Positions 7,402 to 15,682 of a stretch of DNA of 50,680 nucleotides are shown in pieces. Location of the stretch: NCBI RefSeq assembly GCF_001884065.1, contig NZ_MACH01000140.1, positions 1 to 50,680 on the forward strand, in the 5' to 3' direction. This stretch comes from Bacillus proteolyticus (GTDB lineage Bacteria > Bacillota > Bacilli > Bacillales > Bacillaceae_G). The notes beneath the pieces were generated by a model. The model did no database searches. It worked only from the letters and a program-made list of their open reading frames with translations, and was not told the origin of the DNA. The translations under genes and the position numbers were made by a program. Each line of letters opens with the position of its first letter. The first letter of the stretch is position 1.

Positions 7402-8708
7402 TTCTCTTGTTCTTGTTCCATTCTTTGAATTTCAACACGTTTAATTTGATAAGCATCTTTTTCTAACACTTTAAATTCATAACCTTCTGCTTCAACGTAT
7501 TGTCCTTCTTCAATTTCATGATTTTGCATCATAATCCATCCACCGATTGTATCCACATCATCTTCTTCAATGTGTAATCCAAACAAATCTTTTACTTCTG
7601 AGATAAGCACTTTTCCATCAACAATTTTATGGTATTCGTTCACATGTTGAATTGGTGGTGCTTCATCTTCATCATATTCATCACGAATTTCGCCGACGAT
7701 TTCCTCCAATATATCTTCAAGCGTTACAATTCCAGCTGTTCCTCCGTACTCATCATATAAAACAGCCATTGGAATTCGCTTCTTCTGCATTTGCAGTAAT
7801 AAATCATGAATTGGAGTAGTTTCCATAACTTCAATAATCGGACGCATATACGTGCGAATCGATGATAAATCTTCTTTATCGTTGTTCATATATCGAATAA
7901 AGAAATCTTTTACATTGACCATACCGATAATATCATCTTTATCTTCTCCAAAAATCGGATAACGTGTGTATCGTTCATTTTGGATTACTTTCATGTGTTC
8001 TTCTACTGAATCTTCAAGATAGAAACCAACGATTTCCGTACGCGGTACCATGATTTCTTTCGCAATGCGATTATCAAATTCAAAGATATTATTTACATAC
8101 TTGTATTCAGCTTGATTAATTTCTCCACTTTCGTAGCTCTCTGAAAGAATAAGACGTAACTCTTCTTCTGTATGAGCTACTTCATGTTCAGAAGCTGGCT
8201 TCAAACCGAATAAACCAGTTACAACACGAGCAGAACCATTCAATACCCAAATAAATGGATACATAGCTTTATAGAATATCATTAACGGACCTGCTAATAA
8301 CAATGTCACTTTTTCAGCTTTTTGAATTGCCATCGTTTTTGGAGCTAATTCCCCGACTACAACGTGCAAATACGTCATCGTCATAAATGCAAGACCAAAT
8401 GTTAATACTGATGAGATAGACGGATTTAAATTCCATTTCTCAAATAACGGGTGTAATAATTTTTCTATCGTCGGTTCACCTAACCAACCAAGTCCCATCG
8501 CTGTAACTGTAATACCTAATTGACAAGCAGATAAATATTCGTCTAAATTTGTTGTTACTTTTTTCGCTGCTAATGCGCCGCGTTTCCCTTCCGCAACAAG
8601 CTGATCAATGCGACTTGAACGTATTTTTACAATCGCAAACTCTGCTGCTACGAAAAATCCAGTAAATGCGATTAAAATCGCAACCATGACTAAATTAAAT
8701 ATTTCCAA
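7386..8708 (-). CDS. CNNM/CorC-type hemolysin-family transporter (MpfA-like)
   Basis: A 440-residue protein. The N-terminal DUF21/CNNM membrane domain (residues 1-190, about four helices) includes GFFVAAEFAIVKIRSSRI and QLGITVTAMGLGWLGEP. Two CBS domains follow near 210-335 (IMVPRTEIVGF, then IPMAVLYDEYGGTAGIVTLEDILEE in part), and then a CorC_HlyC domain near 350-425. In B. subtilis the paralogue MpfA (YhdP) is a Mg2+ efflux pump; that is the likeliest role. The first codon is TTG, with AAGGGG seven bases upstream. This site is part of a hairpin (see 8716-8736). Confidence 0.85.
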   Translation of the reverse strand: MEIFNLVMVAILIAFTGFFVAAEFAIVKIRSSRIDQLVAEGKRGALAAKKVTTNLDEYLSACQLGITVTAMGLGWLGEPTIEKLLHPLFEKWNLNPSISSVLTFGLAFMTMTYLHVVVGELAPKTMAIQKAEKVTLLLAGPLMIFYKAMYPFIWVLNGSARVVTGLFGLKPASEHEVAHTEEELRLILSESYESGEINQAEYKYVNNIFEFDNRIAKEIMVPRTEIVGFYLEDSVEEHMKVIQNERYTRYPIFGEDKDDIIGMVNVKDFFIRYMNNDKEDLSSIRTYMRPIIEVMETTPIHDLLLQMQKKRIPMAVLYDEYGGTAGIVTLEDILEEIVGEIRDEYDEDEAPPIQHVNEYHKIVDGKVLISEVKDLFGLHIEEDDVDTIGGWIMMQNHEIEEGQYVEAEGYEFKVLEKDAYQIKRVEIQRMEQEQEKAATV

Positions 8709-8715
8709 TGAATCC

Positions 8716-8736
8716 CCTTAGTTAAAAAAACTAAGG
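8716..8736 (-). promoter_or_regulatory. Leader hairpin covering the ribosome binding site
   Basis: CCTTAGTT and AACTAAGG form an 8-bp perfect stem around a five-base A loop (T on the other strand). On the mRNA its 3' arm ends in AAGG, which is the start of the AAGGGG ribosome binding site of the CorC-type gene. A second, unused GGAGGTG lies just upstream of the stem. This could hold down translation. Confidence 0.45.
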
Positions 8737-8828
8737 TGTCCACCTCCTGTATACTATAATGTTTTCTTATTTGTTCGTTAGAAAACATAGCCCGATACAA
8801 AAATTAAAGAGGTCGGATTTCACTTATT

Positions 8829-9236
8829 CTATAATAATAGAGCAAGTGTCTGTATTAAAGCTGTCGTTTGACCTGATAAAGATTTCGATATTTTTTCACG
8901 TTGTGAATCAGTCAATTCATCTAAAAGAGGCTTTAACTCCGTTAACTCTGCTTCTAATCTATGAATATGGTCTGTCACTTCATTCACATGTTTCGAAACG
9001 TGTTCATTGATACCGAGCAGCTTTTTCTTCTCCTCGATTTTCTCTTTAATCTCACAAAGCGGCATATGCATTTCTTTGCACTTCTCAATAAATTGTAATG
9101 TCTCAAATGCTGTTTCGTCGTAATAGCGATAATTAGATTGAGATCGCTCCGCTTTTAAGATACCTAGATTCGTATAATAATCAATCGTTCGTTTCGACAC
9201 GTGAGCCATGAGAGCCAACTGTCCGATTCGATACAC
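8829..9236 (-). CDS. MerR family transcriptional regulator
   Basis: A 135-residue regulator. The N-terminal winged helix is MYRIGQLALMAHVSKRTIDYYTNLGIL with RYYDETAFETLQFIEKCKE (residues 1-55). A long coiled-coil dimerisation helix spans about 75-120. There is no C-terminal Cys pair like that of copper or mercury sensors, and no large ligand domain. It is placed next to an MpfA-like gene, as yhdQ is in B. subtilis, but the missing metal ligands argue against simple equivalence. The first codon appears to be GTG. GGGAAG lies directly before it and AAGGGGGG lies 15 bases away, so the start is not certain. Confidence 0.8.
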   Translation of the reverse strand: MYRIGQLALMAHVSKRTIDYYTNLGILKAERSQSNYRYYDETAFETLQFIEKCKEMHMPLCEIKEKIEEKKKLLGINEHVSKHVNEVTDHIHRLEAELTELKPLLDELTDSQREKISKSLSGQTTALIQTLALLL

Positions 9237-9378
9237 CTTCCCAACGATCTTCCCCCCTTGTTTATATTACTATAATCATACAATACATAAACTGTACAGT
9301 CAAACGTGACGGTTTGTTATTCACAATTTATACACAATTTCACGTCTCATCTTATACTATTCAAAAATATGTGTCCTA

Positions 9379-9703
9379 TTATTGCTGCAAATTTTCTTTC
9401 GGTACCCATCCCGCTTCGCCATTTACCGTTTCAAACCAAATCCATCCATTCAGTTCTGCTTACCCAATTAGTATTTCTCCACTACTCAATTGTAATTCTT
9501 TTGCAGTATATCGCTTTATAATAACTCCACTTTCATCTGCACACTTGCTTATTATTTGCTCTGGTTCTCCTCCGAACAACACACCCAGTTATCCATTTTT
9601 TTGGTCCCTTATGCTTTTCACTAACAGAAACAAGATCTCCCTTCTCTATACGAATTGGGTCCGGATAATCACTGGCATACAACTTAATAGCAATATTTTA
9701 CAT
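9379..9703 (-). pseudogene. Variant SH3-domain protein, broken by frameshift and stop
   Basis: Read on the minus strand, the region encodes pieces of one protein. Frame 1 gives KLYASDYPDPIRIEKGDLV and SVSEKHKGPKKWITG. After a shift at about 9590, frame 2 gives GGEPEQIISKCADESGVIIK and RYTAKELQLSSGEILIG. A TAA then interrupts it, followed by AELNGWIWFETVNGEAGWVP and KENLQQ with a final stop at 9379. The GW-x(4)-NGEAGWVP ending is typical of variant SH3 domains. The only upstream ATG (9703) is followed at once by TAA. At least three lesions are present, so no product is expected. Confidence 0.75.
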
Positions 9704-9770
9704 AACACTCTGTAATAATCGGAAAATTAAGTTATAATGTCATTATAAAAAAAGAAAGGAGACTACGCTC

Positions 9771-9821
9771 ATGTACTACAACACTTCATTCGAAAACGAT
9801 CAACCTGTAGTCCGTCTATAA
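9771..9821 (+). CDS. 16-residue leader peptide of the EamA gene
   Basis: ATG at 9771 is preceded by GAAAGGAG with good spacing. The ORF encodes MYYNTSFENDQPVVRL and ends in TAA. A TATAAT at 9733 is a likely -10. The end of this ORF, CCGTCTA (9812-9818), is the exact complement of TAGACGG (9891-9897), which overlaps the ribosome binding site of the transporter gene. It also matches AGACGG (9826-9831), the 5' side of a strong hairpin. This layout is that of translational attenuation. The peptide itself probably acts only by ribosome stalling or occupancy. Confidence 0.6.
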   Translation: MYYNTSFENDQPVVRL

Positions 9822-9822
9822 T

Positions 9823-9897
9823 CTAAGACGGGCATTCATATAACAAGTGCACTATGCCTCGTCTTAGGGAATAAATCATAACCCTAAAAATAGACGG
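9823..9897 (+). promoter_or_regulatory. Attenuator-like RNA structure before EamA gene
   Basis: CTAAGACGGGCAT (9823-9835) pairs with ATGCCTCGTCTTAG (9854-9867): 13 pairs with a single bulged T. Competing pairings are CCGTCT (leader ORF) with AGACGG at 9826, and CGTCT of the 3' arm with AGACG at 9892, next to GGAGG (9896-9900). Occupancy of the leader ORF by a ribosome would favour the large hairpin and leave the transporter's ribosome binding site free. Confidence 0.55.
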
Positions 9898-9908
9898 AGG
9901 TAATTCAA

Positions 9909-10796
9909 ATGAAACAAACAATTTTAGGAGCTATATGTTTATCTCTAGCAGCAAGTATATGGGGCGGTATGTACGTTGTTAGTAAATACGTACTCGACTT
10001 TATCCCGCCACTTACACTCGTTTGGCTACGTTTTATTATCGCTTTTGTTGTTTTATATGTGATTTTGAAAATAACTGAAAAAAAGAAAAAGAAAAAAATA
10101 ACCATCCACAAAAAAGATTGGCTATTATTTGCTTGGATTGGATTCATCGGGTATTTCATTTCAATCACATGTCAATTTATCGGAACGAAATTATCCGATG
10201 CTCATACAGGTTCCTTAGTGACATCAGCTACACCTGCATTTATGGTTATATTTGCAACGCTCATTTTAAAAGAGAAACTAACTACTCGTAGACTTTTATC
10301 AACTATAATAGCGACAATCGGTGTCATTATAGTAATCGGATGGGATATTGAAATTGGATCCTATTTTATCGGTACAATTATTTTAGTTGGAGCCGCTATC
10401 ACATGGGCTTTACTATCCATTTATGTGAAGATTGCTTCAGCACAATTTTCATCTTTAGTTATTACAACGTATGCAATATTCTTTTCACTCTTTTTCATTA
10501 CACCTTTTATGATATGGGAATTCCAATCAAACCCAATTGAACATATGAACATGTATGTAGTATTAGGCGTACTTTATTTAGGAATCGTCTCAACGGCAGG
10601 TGCATTTTTCCTTTGGAATAAAGGATTAGAATTAATGGATGCTAGCATCGGTTCCTTATTTTTCTTCTTCCAACCGATCGTTGGTTCGCTACTCGGCTGG
10701 ATTTTATTAAATGAGACGTTAAGCAGTAACTTTTTCATTGGTGGTATCCTTATTATATGTAGTGTTCTAATTACTACTTTTGAAAAGAGAACGTAG
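9909..10796 (+). CDS. EamA/DMT family transporter
   Basis: A 295-residue protein with ten predicted membrane helices in two EamA repeats (about 5-140 and 155-290). Seen are AASIWGGMYVVSKYVLDFIP at the start, FIGYFISITCQFIGTKLSDA in the first repeat and FFFQPIVGSLLGWILLNE in the second. The first cytoplasmic loop carries a run of lysines (EKKKKKK). DMT transporters of this kind export metabolites or amino acids; the substrate is unknown. GGAGG lies eight bases before the ATG. An upstream leader peptide with alternative hairpins suggests induction at the translational level. Confidence 0.85.
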   Translation: MKQTILGAICLSLAASIWGGMYVVSKYVLDFIPPLTLVWLRFIIAFVVLYVILKITEKKKKKKITIHKKDWLLFAWIGFIGYFISITCQFIGTKLSDAHTGSLVTSATPAFMVIFATLILKEKLTTRRLLSTIIATIGVIIVIGWDIEIGSYFIGTIILVGAAITWALLSIYVKIASAQFSSLVITTYAIFFSLFFITPFMIWEFQSNPIEHMNMYVVLGVLYLGIVSTAGAFFLWNKGLELMDASIGSLFFFFQPIVGSLLGWILLNETLSSNFFIGGILIICSVLITTFEKRT

Positions 10797-10803
10797 TATA
10801 AAA

Positions 10804-10832
10804 AACAGGCAGAGACTTATTCTCTGCCTGTT
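10804..10832. terminator. Bidirectional terminator
   Basis: AACAGGCAGAGA (10804-10815) and TCTCTGCCTGTT (10821-10832) form a perfect 12-bp stem. A T-run follows on the minus strand. The stem covers the end of the minus-strand gene at 10817. Confidence 0.85.
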
Positions 10833-11353
10833 CGCATAATTGGATCTTGGTCGTGAAAACCAATACAAATCGGTATATTACTTTGCACTTCACTACATAC
10901 ACTTATAAAACTACACAGCGTTTTAGCAATTAAATACAAAGTTATACCAACAGCTTTTTCACTTGTATCAAAGCCATTTTCAGCATACAGATCCGCTAAT
11001 TCTACAGACCTTGGTCCCTCAATATCATACGTCCATTCAGAAGCCCAATCATCATCCTCTTCTTCAAGTGGAGCATATTCCTCACAAATATAAAACTGAC
11101 TATCCCATTCATTATCAAGATCATACTCAAAGTAAATTGCCTTTGCTTCTTCACTTTCAGCAACTTCTAATGTTTCTCTCAAACCTATCCTCATACTCTT
11201 TTCATATGAATCTAAAGGAATCGATTTAATTCGCTCGGCATGCGCACTTGATGCTAACATGCAACAAATATCATAATACTTCGCTTCTATTTGTTCTACT
11301 GCTAACGAAAAAACATCCTCTTGCATCTCTCCTAAATATCGAAATATATCCAA
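10817..11353 (-). CDS. Acidic protein of unknown function (DUF4303-like?)
   Basis: A 178-residue soluble, strongly acidic protein, with EEYAPLEEEDDDWASEWTYD near residues 90-110. The pattern of an N-terminal helix, 'YFEYDLDNEWDSQFYICEEY' and a C-terminal helix AVGITLYLIAKTLCSFISVC, with the ending FHDQDPIMRTGRE, recalls DUF4303 / SMI1-KNR4-like proteins. Some of those are immunity proteins. I cannot confirm the family. The first codon is TTG, with GGAGTGAG upstream. It lies 20 bases downstream of the pentapeptide gene on the same strand and may be cotranscribed. Confidence 0.6.
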   Translation of the reverse strand: MDIFRYLGEMQEDVFSLAVEQIEAKYYDICCMLASSAHAERIKSIPLDSYEKSMRIGLRETLEVAESEEAKAIYFEYDLDNEWDSQFYICEEYAPLEEEDDDWASEWTYDIEGPRSVELADLYAENGFDTSEKAVGITLYLIAKTLCSFISVCSEVQSNIPICIGFHDQDPIMRTGRE

Positions 11354-11373
11354 ACTAACTCACTCCATACTCT

Positions 11374-12195
11374 TTACGCACTCCAATGCGATGGACGGGA
11401 CAATAATTTCGGTAATTTCGTATGTTTGTCCCCTCTCGCCGCATTAACTTGAACTTGCGTCAGAAAAATACTATTTGTAAAATCGGCCCCGCGAATATCT
11501 GCATCTCGCAAATCTGCTCCGATGAGATCTGCTCCTCTTAAATCTGCCCCATTTAAGTTAGCCGCAATTAAATACGCCCCTCTTAAATTCGCCCCTTGCA
11601 AATTTTTCTTTTTCAGATTTGCTCCCATAAGGTCTGCTCCGCGGTGAATGATTCGTTTCTTACGCGCAGCATTCATTTCCTTCCATACTAATTCACTCGT
11701 TTCTAAAAGGAGAATGTTCACTTCCGCTCTGTGTAATGGAACATTTATTTTCATTAACTCATCTGAACTTAAATTTGATAGACGCTCAGTCTCTTCAATC
11801 GCTTTACTTAATTCTTTATGAATCGATTGTGTCGCCTTTAAAAGAATAGCCTCATTTAAATACCAAAGCATTTCATGAAGTTGATGCATAACCGGAAAAG
11901 CATCGTACATTTTTCTCGCATGCTTAGCATCTTTCCGCCAATCAACCCCGTTAAATGTAACTTGAGAAATCTTTTGCCCAGCACCGAAACATTCAAATAC
12001 TGTACAGCCTTTATAGCCATTTCCTCTAAGATTTTTATGTATACTACATTTATAATCTGATTGTAAATTGGAACATGGTTTACCACCATCTTTATTCACT
12101 GCAAAATCTACCGATGCTGCGAACGGTAATGCAACGCAACATAGACCGAAGCATTTTTCGCAGTTTGCTTTTAAATGATCGTTATGATTAGTCAA
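11374..12195 (-). CDS. Cys-rich domain plus pentapeptide-repeat protein
   Basis: A 273-residue two-part protein. The N-terminal half has a cysteine cluster, CEKCFGLCC then C-SNLQSDYKC and GCTVFEC (residues 13-72), like metal- or Fe-S-binding YkgJ-type domains. The C-terminal part (near 185-255) has about eleven pentapeptide repeats of the form A(N/D)LxG, such as GANLRGAYLIAANLNGADLR, which fold as a right-handed beta-helix. Pentapeptide proteins can bind proteins or mimic DNA; the target here is unknown. The start is TTG at 12195, with AGGGGG upstream. A helical linker joins the two parts. Confidence 0.8.
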   Translation of the reverse strand: MTNHNDHLKANCEKCFGLCCVALPFAASVDFAVNKDGGKPCSNLQSDYKCSIHKNLRGNGYKGCTVFECFGAGQKISQVTFNGVDWRKDAKHARKMYDAFPVMHQLHEMLWYLNEAILLKATQSIHKELSKAIEETERLSNLSSDELMKINVPLHRAEVNILLLETSELVWKEMNAARKKRIIHRGADLMGANLKKKNLQGANLRGAYLIAANLNGADLRGADLIGADLRDADIRGADFTNSIFLTQVQVNAARGDKHTKLPKLLSRPSHWSA

Positions 12196-12390
12196 AATCT
12201 ATACCCCCTGTTGTCTTTTGACTATTTCATAATATTCCAACTGTAATAAATAATCAATTTTAAAATAAACCAACATCTTTCGTTTCAATTCATAACTTTA
12301 TCATTCAATTTCCTTTCAATTGAAAAAGACAGTTTCTACCTAATGAATTATAATTAAATTATAAATTTTCAAATTAAAAGGAGAATTACT

Positions 12391-12567
12391 ATGGCACTAG
12401 CAATGAAAACAAACTGTCAAATTTGCGATCAATCACTGGGGCAAGATTCTGAAGCATACATTTGCGTGTATGAATGTACATTTTGTGCACCATGTACAGA
12501 AGAAAGACAAAACGTTTGTCCAAACTGCGGCGGCGAGTTAGTACGTAGACCGAAAAAGAAACAGTAA
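12391..12567 (+). CDS. DUF1272 zinc-ribbon-like small protein
   Basis: A 58-residue protein, MALAMKTNCQICDQSLGQDS and onward, with CxxC pairs at CQIC, CTFCAPC and CPNCGG and a basic tail RRPKKKQ. This matches the DUF1272 family of small Cys-rich proteins that probably bind zinc; no function is known. AAAAGGAG lies eight bases before the ATG. The stop codon lies against a 30-base perfect palindromic terminator. Confidence 0.85.
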   Translation: MALAMKTNCQICDQSLGQDSEAYICVYECTFCAPCTEERQNVCPNCGGELVRRPKKKQ

Positions 12568-12595
12568 AAAGCAAAGCGATATCGCTTTGCTTTTT
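12566..12595. terminator. Perfect 30-bp palindromic terminator
   Basis: AAAAAGCAAAGCGAT is followed directly by its exact complement, so the 30 bases form a palindrome with T-runs on both strands. The same core occurs again at 39838-39865. It separates the convergent DUF1272 and lactonase genes. Confidence 0.9.
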
Positions 12596-12640
12596 CTATA
12601 CTCTATTTTTTTGGATAGATGAAATTATGTCGAACATGAG

Positions 12641-13702
12641 CTACACATTTAAAAACTTAACACAAACAGGCTCTGGCACAACAACATCAGATTGTAAGAG
12701 TGTTAACTTTCCTGTAGATTCATTTCTTGAAAATAGCACAAGATTATGTGACTTTTCATTTGTAGCAACAAGAAATTTTTCAGTCGGATCTAATACAAAG
12801 TCCCTCGGCCAATTTCCTTCTGTAGATGTATGTTCAACAAATGTAAGCTGACCTGAGTTTTGATCCACACTGAAAACAGCGATACTATTATGACCACGAT
12901 TACCTGCATATACAAAATTGCCGTCAGAAGAAATATGAATAGCACTACCTTGACTATTTCCATCAACTTCTTTGGGAACGGTAGAAATATACTGTAATTC
13001 TGTAAAGGATCCTTCTTCCGAATGATACGTTAACACAATGACCTCTGAACTCAGCTCCGTCATCACATAGGCGTACTTTCCATTTGGATGAAAAGTAATA
13101 TGTCTTGGACCACTTCCTGGTTTCACAGACAAGCTATTTACTTCTATTAATGTACTATCTTTTATTTCATACGTAATTAACTTATCAATTCCTAAATCAA
13201 CACCGACCACATATTTTTCATCAGGAGTATATCCTGCGTAATGTGCATGTGGTTTTTCTTGTCTTTCTTTATTTGGACCTGAACCTTCATGCGCCATAAT
13301 AGATGAGGCAGGATTTACAGTTCCATTTTCTTCAGTTACTTCAAAAGACTCAATCGTTCCTTTATGGTAATTCGCTGTAACTACTGTATGGTTTCCACTA
13401 TCAACACTAATATGACAAGGAGAAGCACCTTCTACTACTTGTCTATTGTTCACTTTTAGTTCTCCAGTATGACTATCAATAGAATAAGCAGCTACACCGC
13501 CAGATTCGCCTTCCTTAACAACGGAATAGAGATATTCATTATTTCGGTTAATCGTTACATATGTAGGGTTATCCAGCTTGGCCGCAAGTGTTACATTACT
13601 AATTTTCTTTGCTTCCGTATCTAAAGTAAACTTGTATATTCCTTCGCTATTTTCTTTCGTGTAAGTTCCAACATATCCAATAAACTCTTTGTTATCCTTC
13701 AT
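12641..13702 (-). CDS. pgl: 6-phosphogluconolactonase, lactonase (YkgB) family
   Basis: A 353-residue protein of the seven-bladed beta-propeller lactonase family (PF10282), the usual length for YkgB-type 6-phosphogluconolactonases. It hydrolyses 6-phosphogluconolactone, the product of Zwf, to 6-phosphogluconate. Family motifs are IGYVGTYTKENSEGIY at the start, SPCHISVDSGNHTVVTANY, KPHAHYAGYTPDEKYV and GSGPRHITFHPNGKYAY. The first ATG is only two bases from GAGAGGG; the third codon (ATG at 13702) has correct spacing and is chosen. It lies downstream of gluconokinase on the same strand, fitting the pentose phosphate cluster. Confidence 0.85.
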   Translation of the reverse strand: MKDNKEFIGYVGTYTKENSEGIYKFTLDTEAKKISNVTLAAKLDNPTYVTINRNNEYLYSVVKEGESGGVAAYSIDSHTGELKVNNRQVVEGASPCHISVDSGNHTVVTANYHKGTIESFEVTEENGTVNPASSIMAHEGSGPNKERQEKPHAHYAGYTPDEKYVVGVDLGIDKLITYEIKDSTLIEVNSLSVKPGSGPRHITFHPNGKYAYVMTELSSEVIVLTYHSEEGSFTELQYISTVPKEVDGNSQGSAIHISSDGNFVYAGNRGHNSIAVFSVDQNSGQLTFVEHTSTEGNWPRDFVLDPTEKFLVATNEKSHNLVLFSRNESTGKLTLLQSDVVVPEPVCVKFLNV

Positions 13703-13829
13703 TTTCATAACCCTCTCTCCCTATATTTTTCATTCATCATACTTCTTAAAATATTTTATATTGAATGAGTACCCTAAAAAAATTGGAGTACCTCTTTATA
13801 CGTTACCATATTTTCCTGTTAAATAGGCT

Positions 13830-15371
13830 TTAAACCCACTTTTTTTGGTACGCTGCTATACTTTCATATTCTTCTTCCAATTGACGGGACAGACGAATAT
13901 AGATTGGTGTTAAATCTTTATATTTTTCCACACTTTCCATGTTGGGTTCATGGTGGAAACTCGCACCTACCATTTCAGAAACTACATGCAACGTATCTAC
14001 TTCACCTATACTATATAAACCGAGGATTGCAGCCCCTAAGCAAGAGCTTTCGAAACTTTCAGGAACATATACGTCTTGATGAAAAATATCCGCCATCATC
14101 TGTCTCCAAAGTTCCGACCTTGCAAAACCGCCTGTCGCTTGAATTTTTTTCGGTTCGCCAATTAGTTCTTTTAAAGCGAGAAGAACTGTATATAAATTAT
14201 AAATTACCCCTTCTAAAACAGCACGGATAAGATGTTCTTTCTTATGATGCAATCCAAGTCCAAAGAAAGATCCTCGCGCATTTGCATTCCATAAAGGAGC
14301 TCTTTCCCCCGCTAAATAAGGATGAAATAATAAACCGTCAGATCCCGGATTAACTTTTGCTGCTATTTCAGTAAGCACTTCATATGGATCTTTTCTTAAA
14401 CGCTTCGCAAGCTCAATCTCTGAAGTGCCTAATTGATCACGAGCCCACCTGAAAATCATACCACCGTTATTAACTGGTCCACCGATTACCCAATGGTCTT
14501 CAGTTAAGGCATAACAAAAAATTCTACCTTTTGGATCTGTTACAGGACCATTTGTTACAGCACGTATCGCACCGCTTGTACCAATTGTAACAGCCACAAC
14601 GCCAGGATCTATTGCATTTACACCTAAATTGGATAGTACTCCGTCACTCGCTCCTACTATAAAAGGAGTAGAAACAAGTAAATTCATCTCATTTGCAAGT
14701 TCTTCATCTAATCCTATTAAACTGTGCGTCGTTGGAACAAGTTTAGAAAGCTTTTCATTTGAAATTCCTGCAACACGAAGAGCTTCCTCATCCCAATTTA
14801 AAGATTTCAAATTGAACATTCCTGTTGCTGATGCTATAGAATAATCAATTACATATTCTTTATATAACTTGTAAAAAACATATTCTTTAATAGAAATGAA
14901 TTTATAACTTTTTGCGAACAATTCCGCCTGCTCATTCTGTAGCCAAACTAATTTCGAAAGTGGTGACATAGGATGAATTGGCGTTCCCGTACGAAGATAA
15001 ATTTCATGACCATTCATATCATTCTTTATTTTCTCTGCCCAGCTTGCGCTTCTATTATCCGCCCAAGTAATACATTTCGTTAATGGATTCCCCTCTTCGT
15101 CTACAGCAATGACACTATGCATTGCCGAGCTAAAAGAAACACAAAGAATATCAATTGGCTGTACTTTACTTGATTGCACAGTTTCTTTAATCGTATGTAT
15201 CACTGCTTGAAAAATCTCTTCTGGATCTTGTTCTGCTATTTCTGGCGCGGGAGAATATAAAGGGTATTCAATCCCATGGCTTGCGATAACAGATCCATCA
15301 ATTGAAAATAAAACTGATTTTGTACTAGTTGTCCCAATATCTACACCAATCATATATTTCGAACCCACCAT
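13830..15371 (-). CDS. gntK: Gluconokinase (FGGY family)
   Basis: A 513-residue FGGY carbohydrate kinase. The N-terminal ATP-site motif is MIGVDIGTTSTKSVLFSIDG, with GTSGAIRAV near residue 265 and the second-domain signature GGFARSELWRQMMADIFHQ near 410. It matches Bacillus GntK, which phosphorylates gluconate to 6-phosphogluconate. AAAGGGG lies six bases before the ATG. It sits between the transaldolase and lactonase genes, so gluconate enters the same pathway. No gluconate permease or GntR of the gnt type is beside it. A terminator upstream separates it from the transaldolase gene. Confidence 0.85.
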   Translation of the reverse strand: MVGSKYMIGVDIGTTSTKSVLFSIDGSVIASHGIEYPLYSPAPEIAEQDPEEIFQAVIHTIKETVQSSKVQPIDILCVSFSSAMHSVIAVDEEGNPLTKCITWADNRSASWAEKIKNDMNGHEIYLRTGTPIHPMSPLSKLVWLQNEQAELFAKSYKFISIKEYVFYKLYKEYVIDYSIASATGMFNLKSLNWDEEALRVAGISNEKLSKLVPTTHSLIGLDEELANEMNLLVSTPFIVGASDGVLSNLGVNAIDPGVVAVTIGTSGAIRAVTNGPVTDPKGRIFCYALTEDHWVIGGPVNNGGMIFRWARDQLGTSEIELAKRLRKDPYEVLTEIAAKVNPGSDGLLFHPYLAGERAPLWNANARGSFFGLGLHHKKEHLIRAVLEGVIYNLYTVLLALKELIGEPKKIQATGGFARSELWRQMMADIFHQDVYVPESFESSCLGAAILGLYSIGEVDTLHVVSEMVGASFHHEPNMESVEKYKDLTPIYIRLSRQLEEEYESIAAYQKKWV

Positions 15372-15469
15372 GTAACCCCTTTCAAAATATTCCTATAACA
15401 AAAGAACACTCTCCAAAATCTTTCTCGATTAAATATATACTTGAGAACACCATGTTTTATAAGAAAAAA

Positions 15470-15523
15470 GACTCTCCCTTATGAGAATTATATGCTAACT
15501 AACTTTACTCTCATAAGGGGGTC
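15470..15523 (-). terminator. Terminator after the transaldolase gene
   Basis: GACTCTCCCTTATGAG (15470-15485) and CTCATAAGGGGGTC (15510-15523) pair across a 24-base loop, with TTTTTTCTT after the stem on the minus strand. The 311-bp gap between transaldolase and gntK otherwise has no ORF or repeat that I recognise; the gntK promoter must lie in its left part. Confidence 0.75.
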
Positions 15524-15682
15524 CTTTTCATATCTATTGTGCTATTTTGAAAATGAATCGTTTCTTTATTATATTGCCGTTTTCACGTAATAAGATGCCA
15601 AACTCAAGATTAAGTTTACAGGATGAAATTACATAGAGCGTGGCCCTCTCTTGAAAAAGCAACTAGCGAAAACTTCACTTCA

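Noticed and set aside
9306-9715. Plus-strand ORFs of 71 and 133 codons
   Set aside because: They are the antisense of the SH3 pseudogene, whose protein sense on the minus strand is clear; no ribosome binding site.
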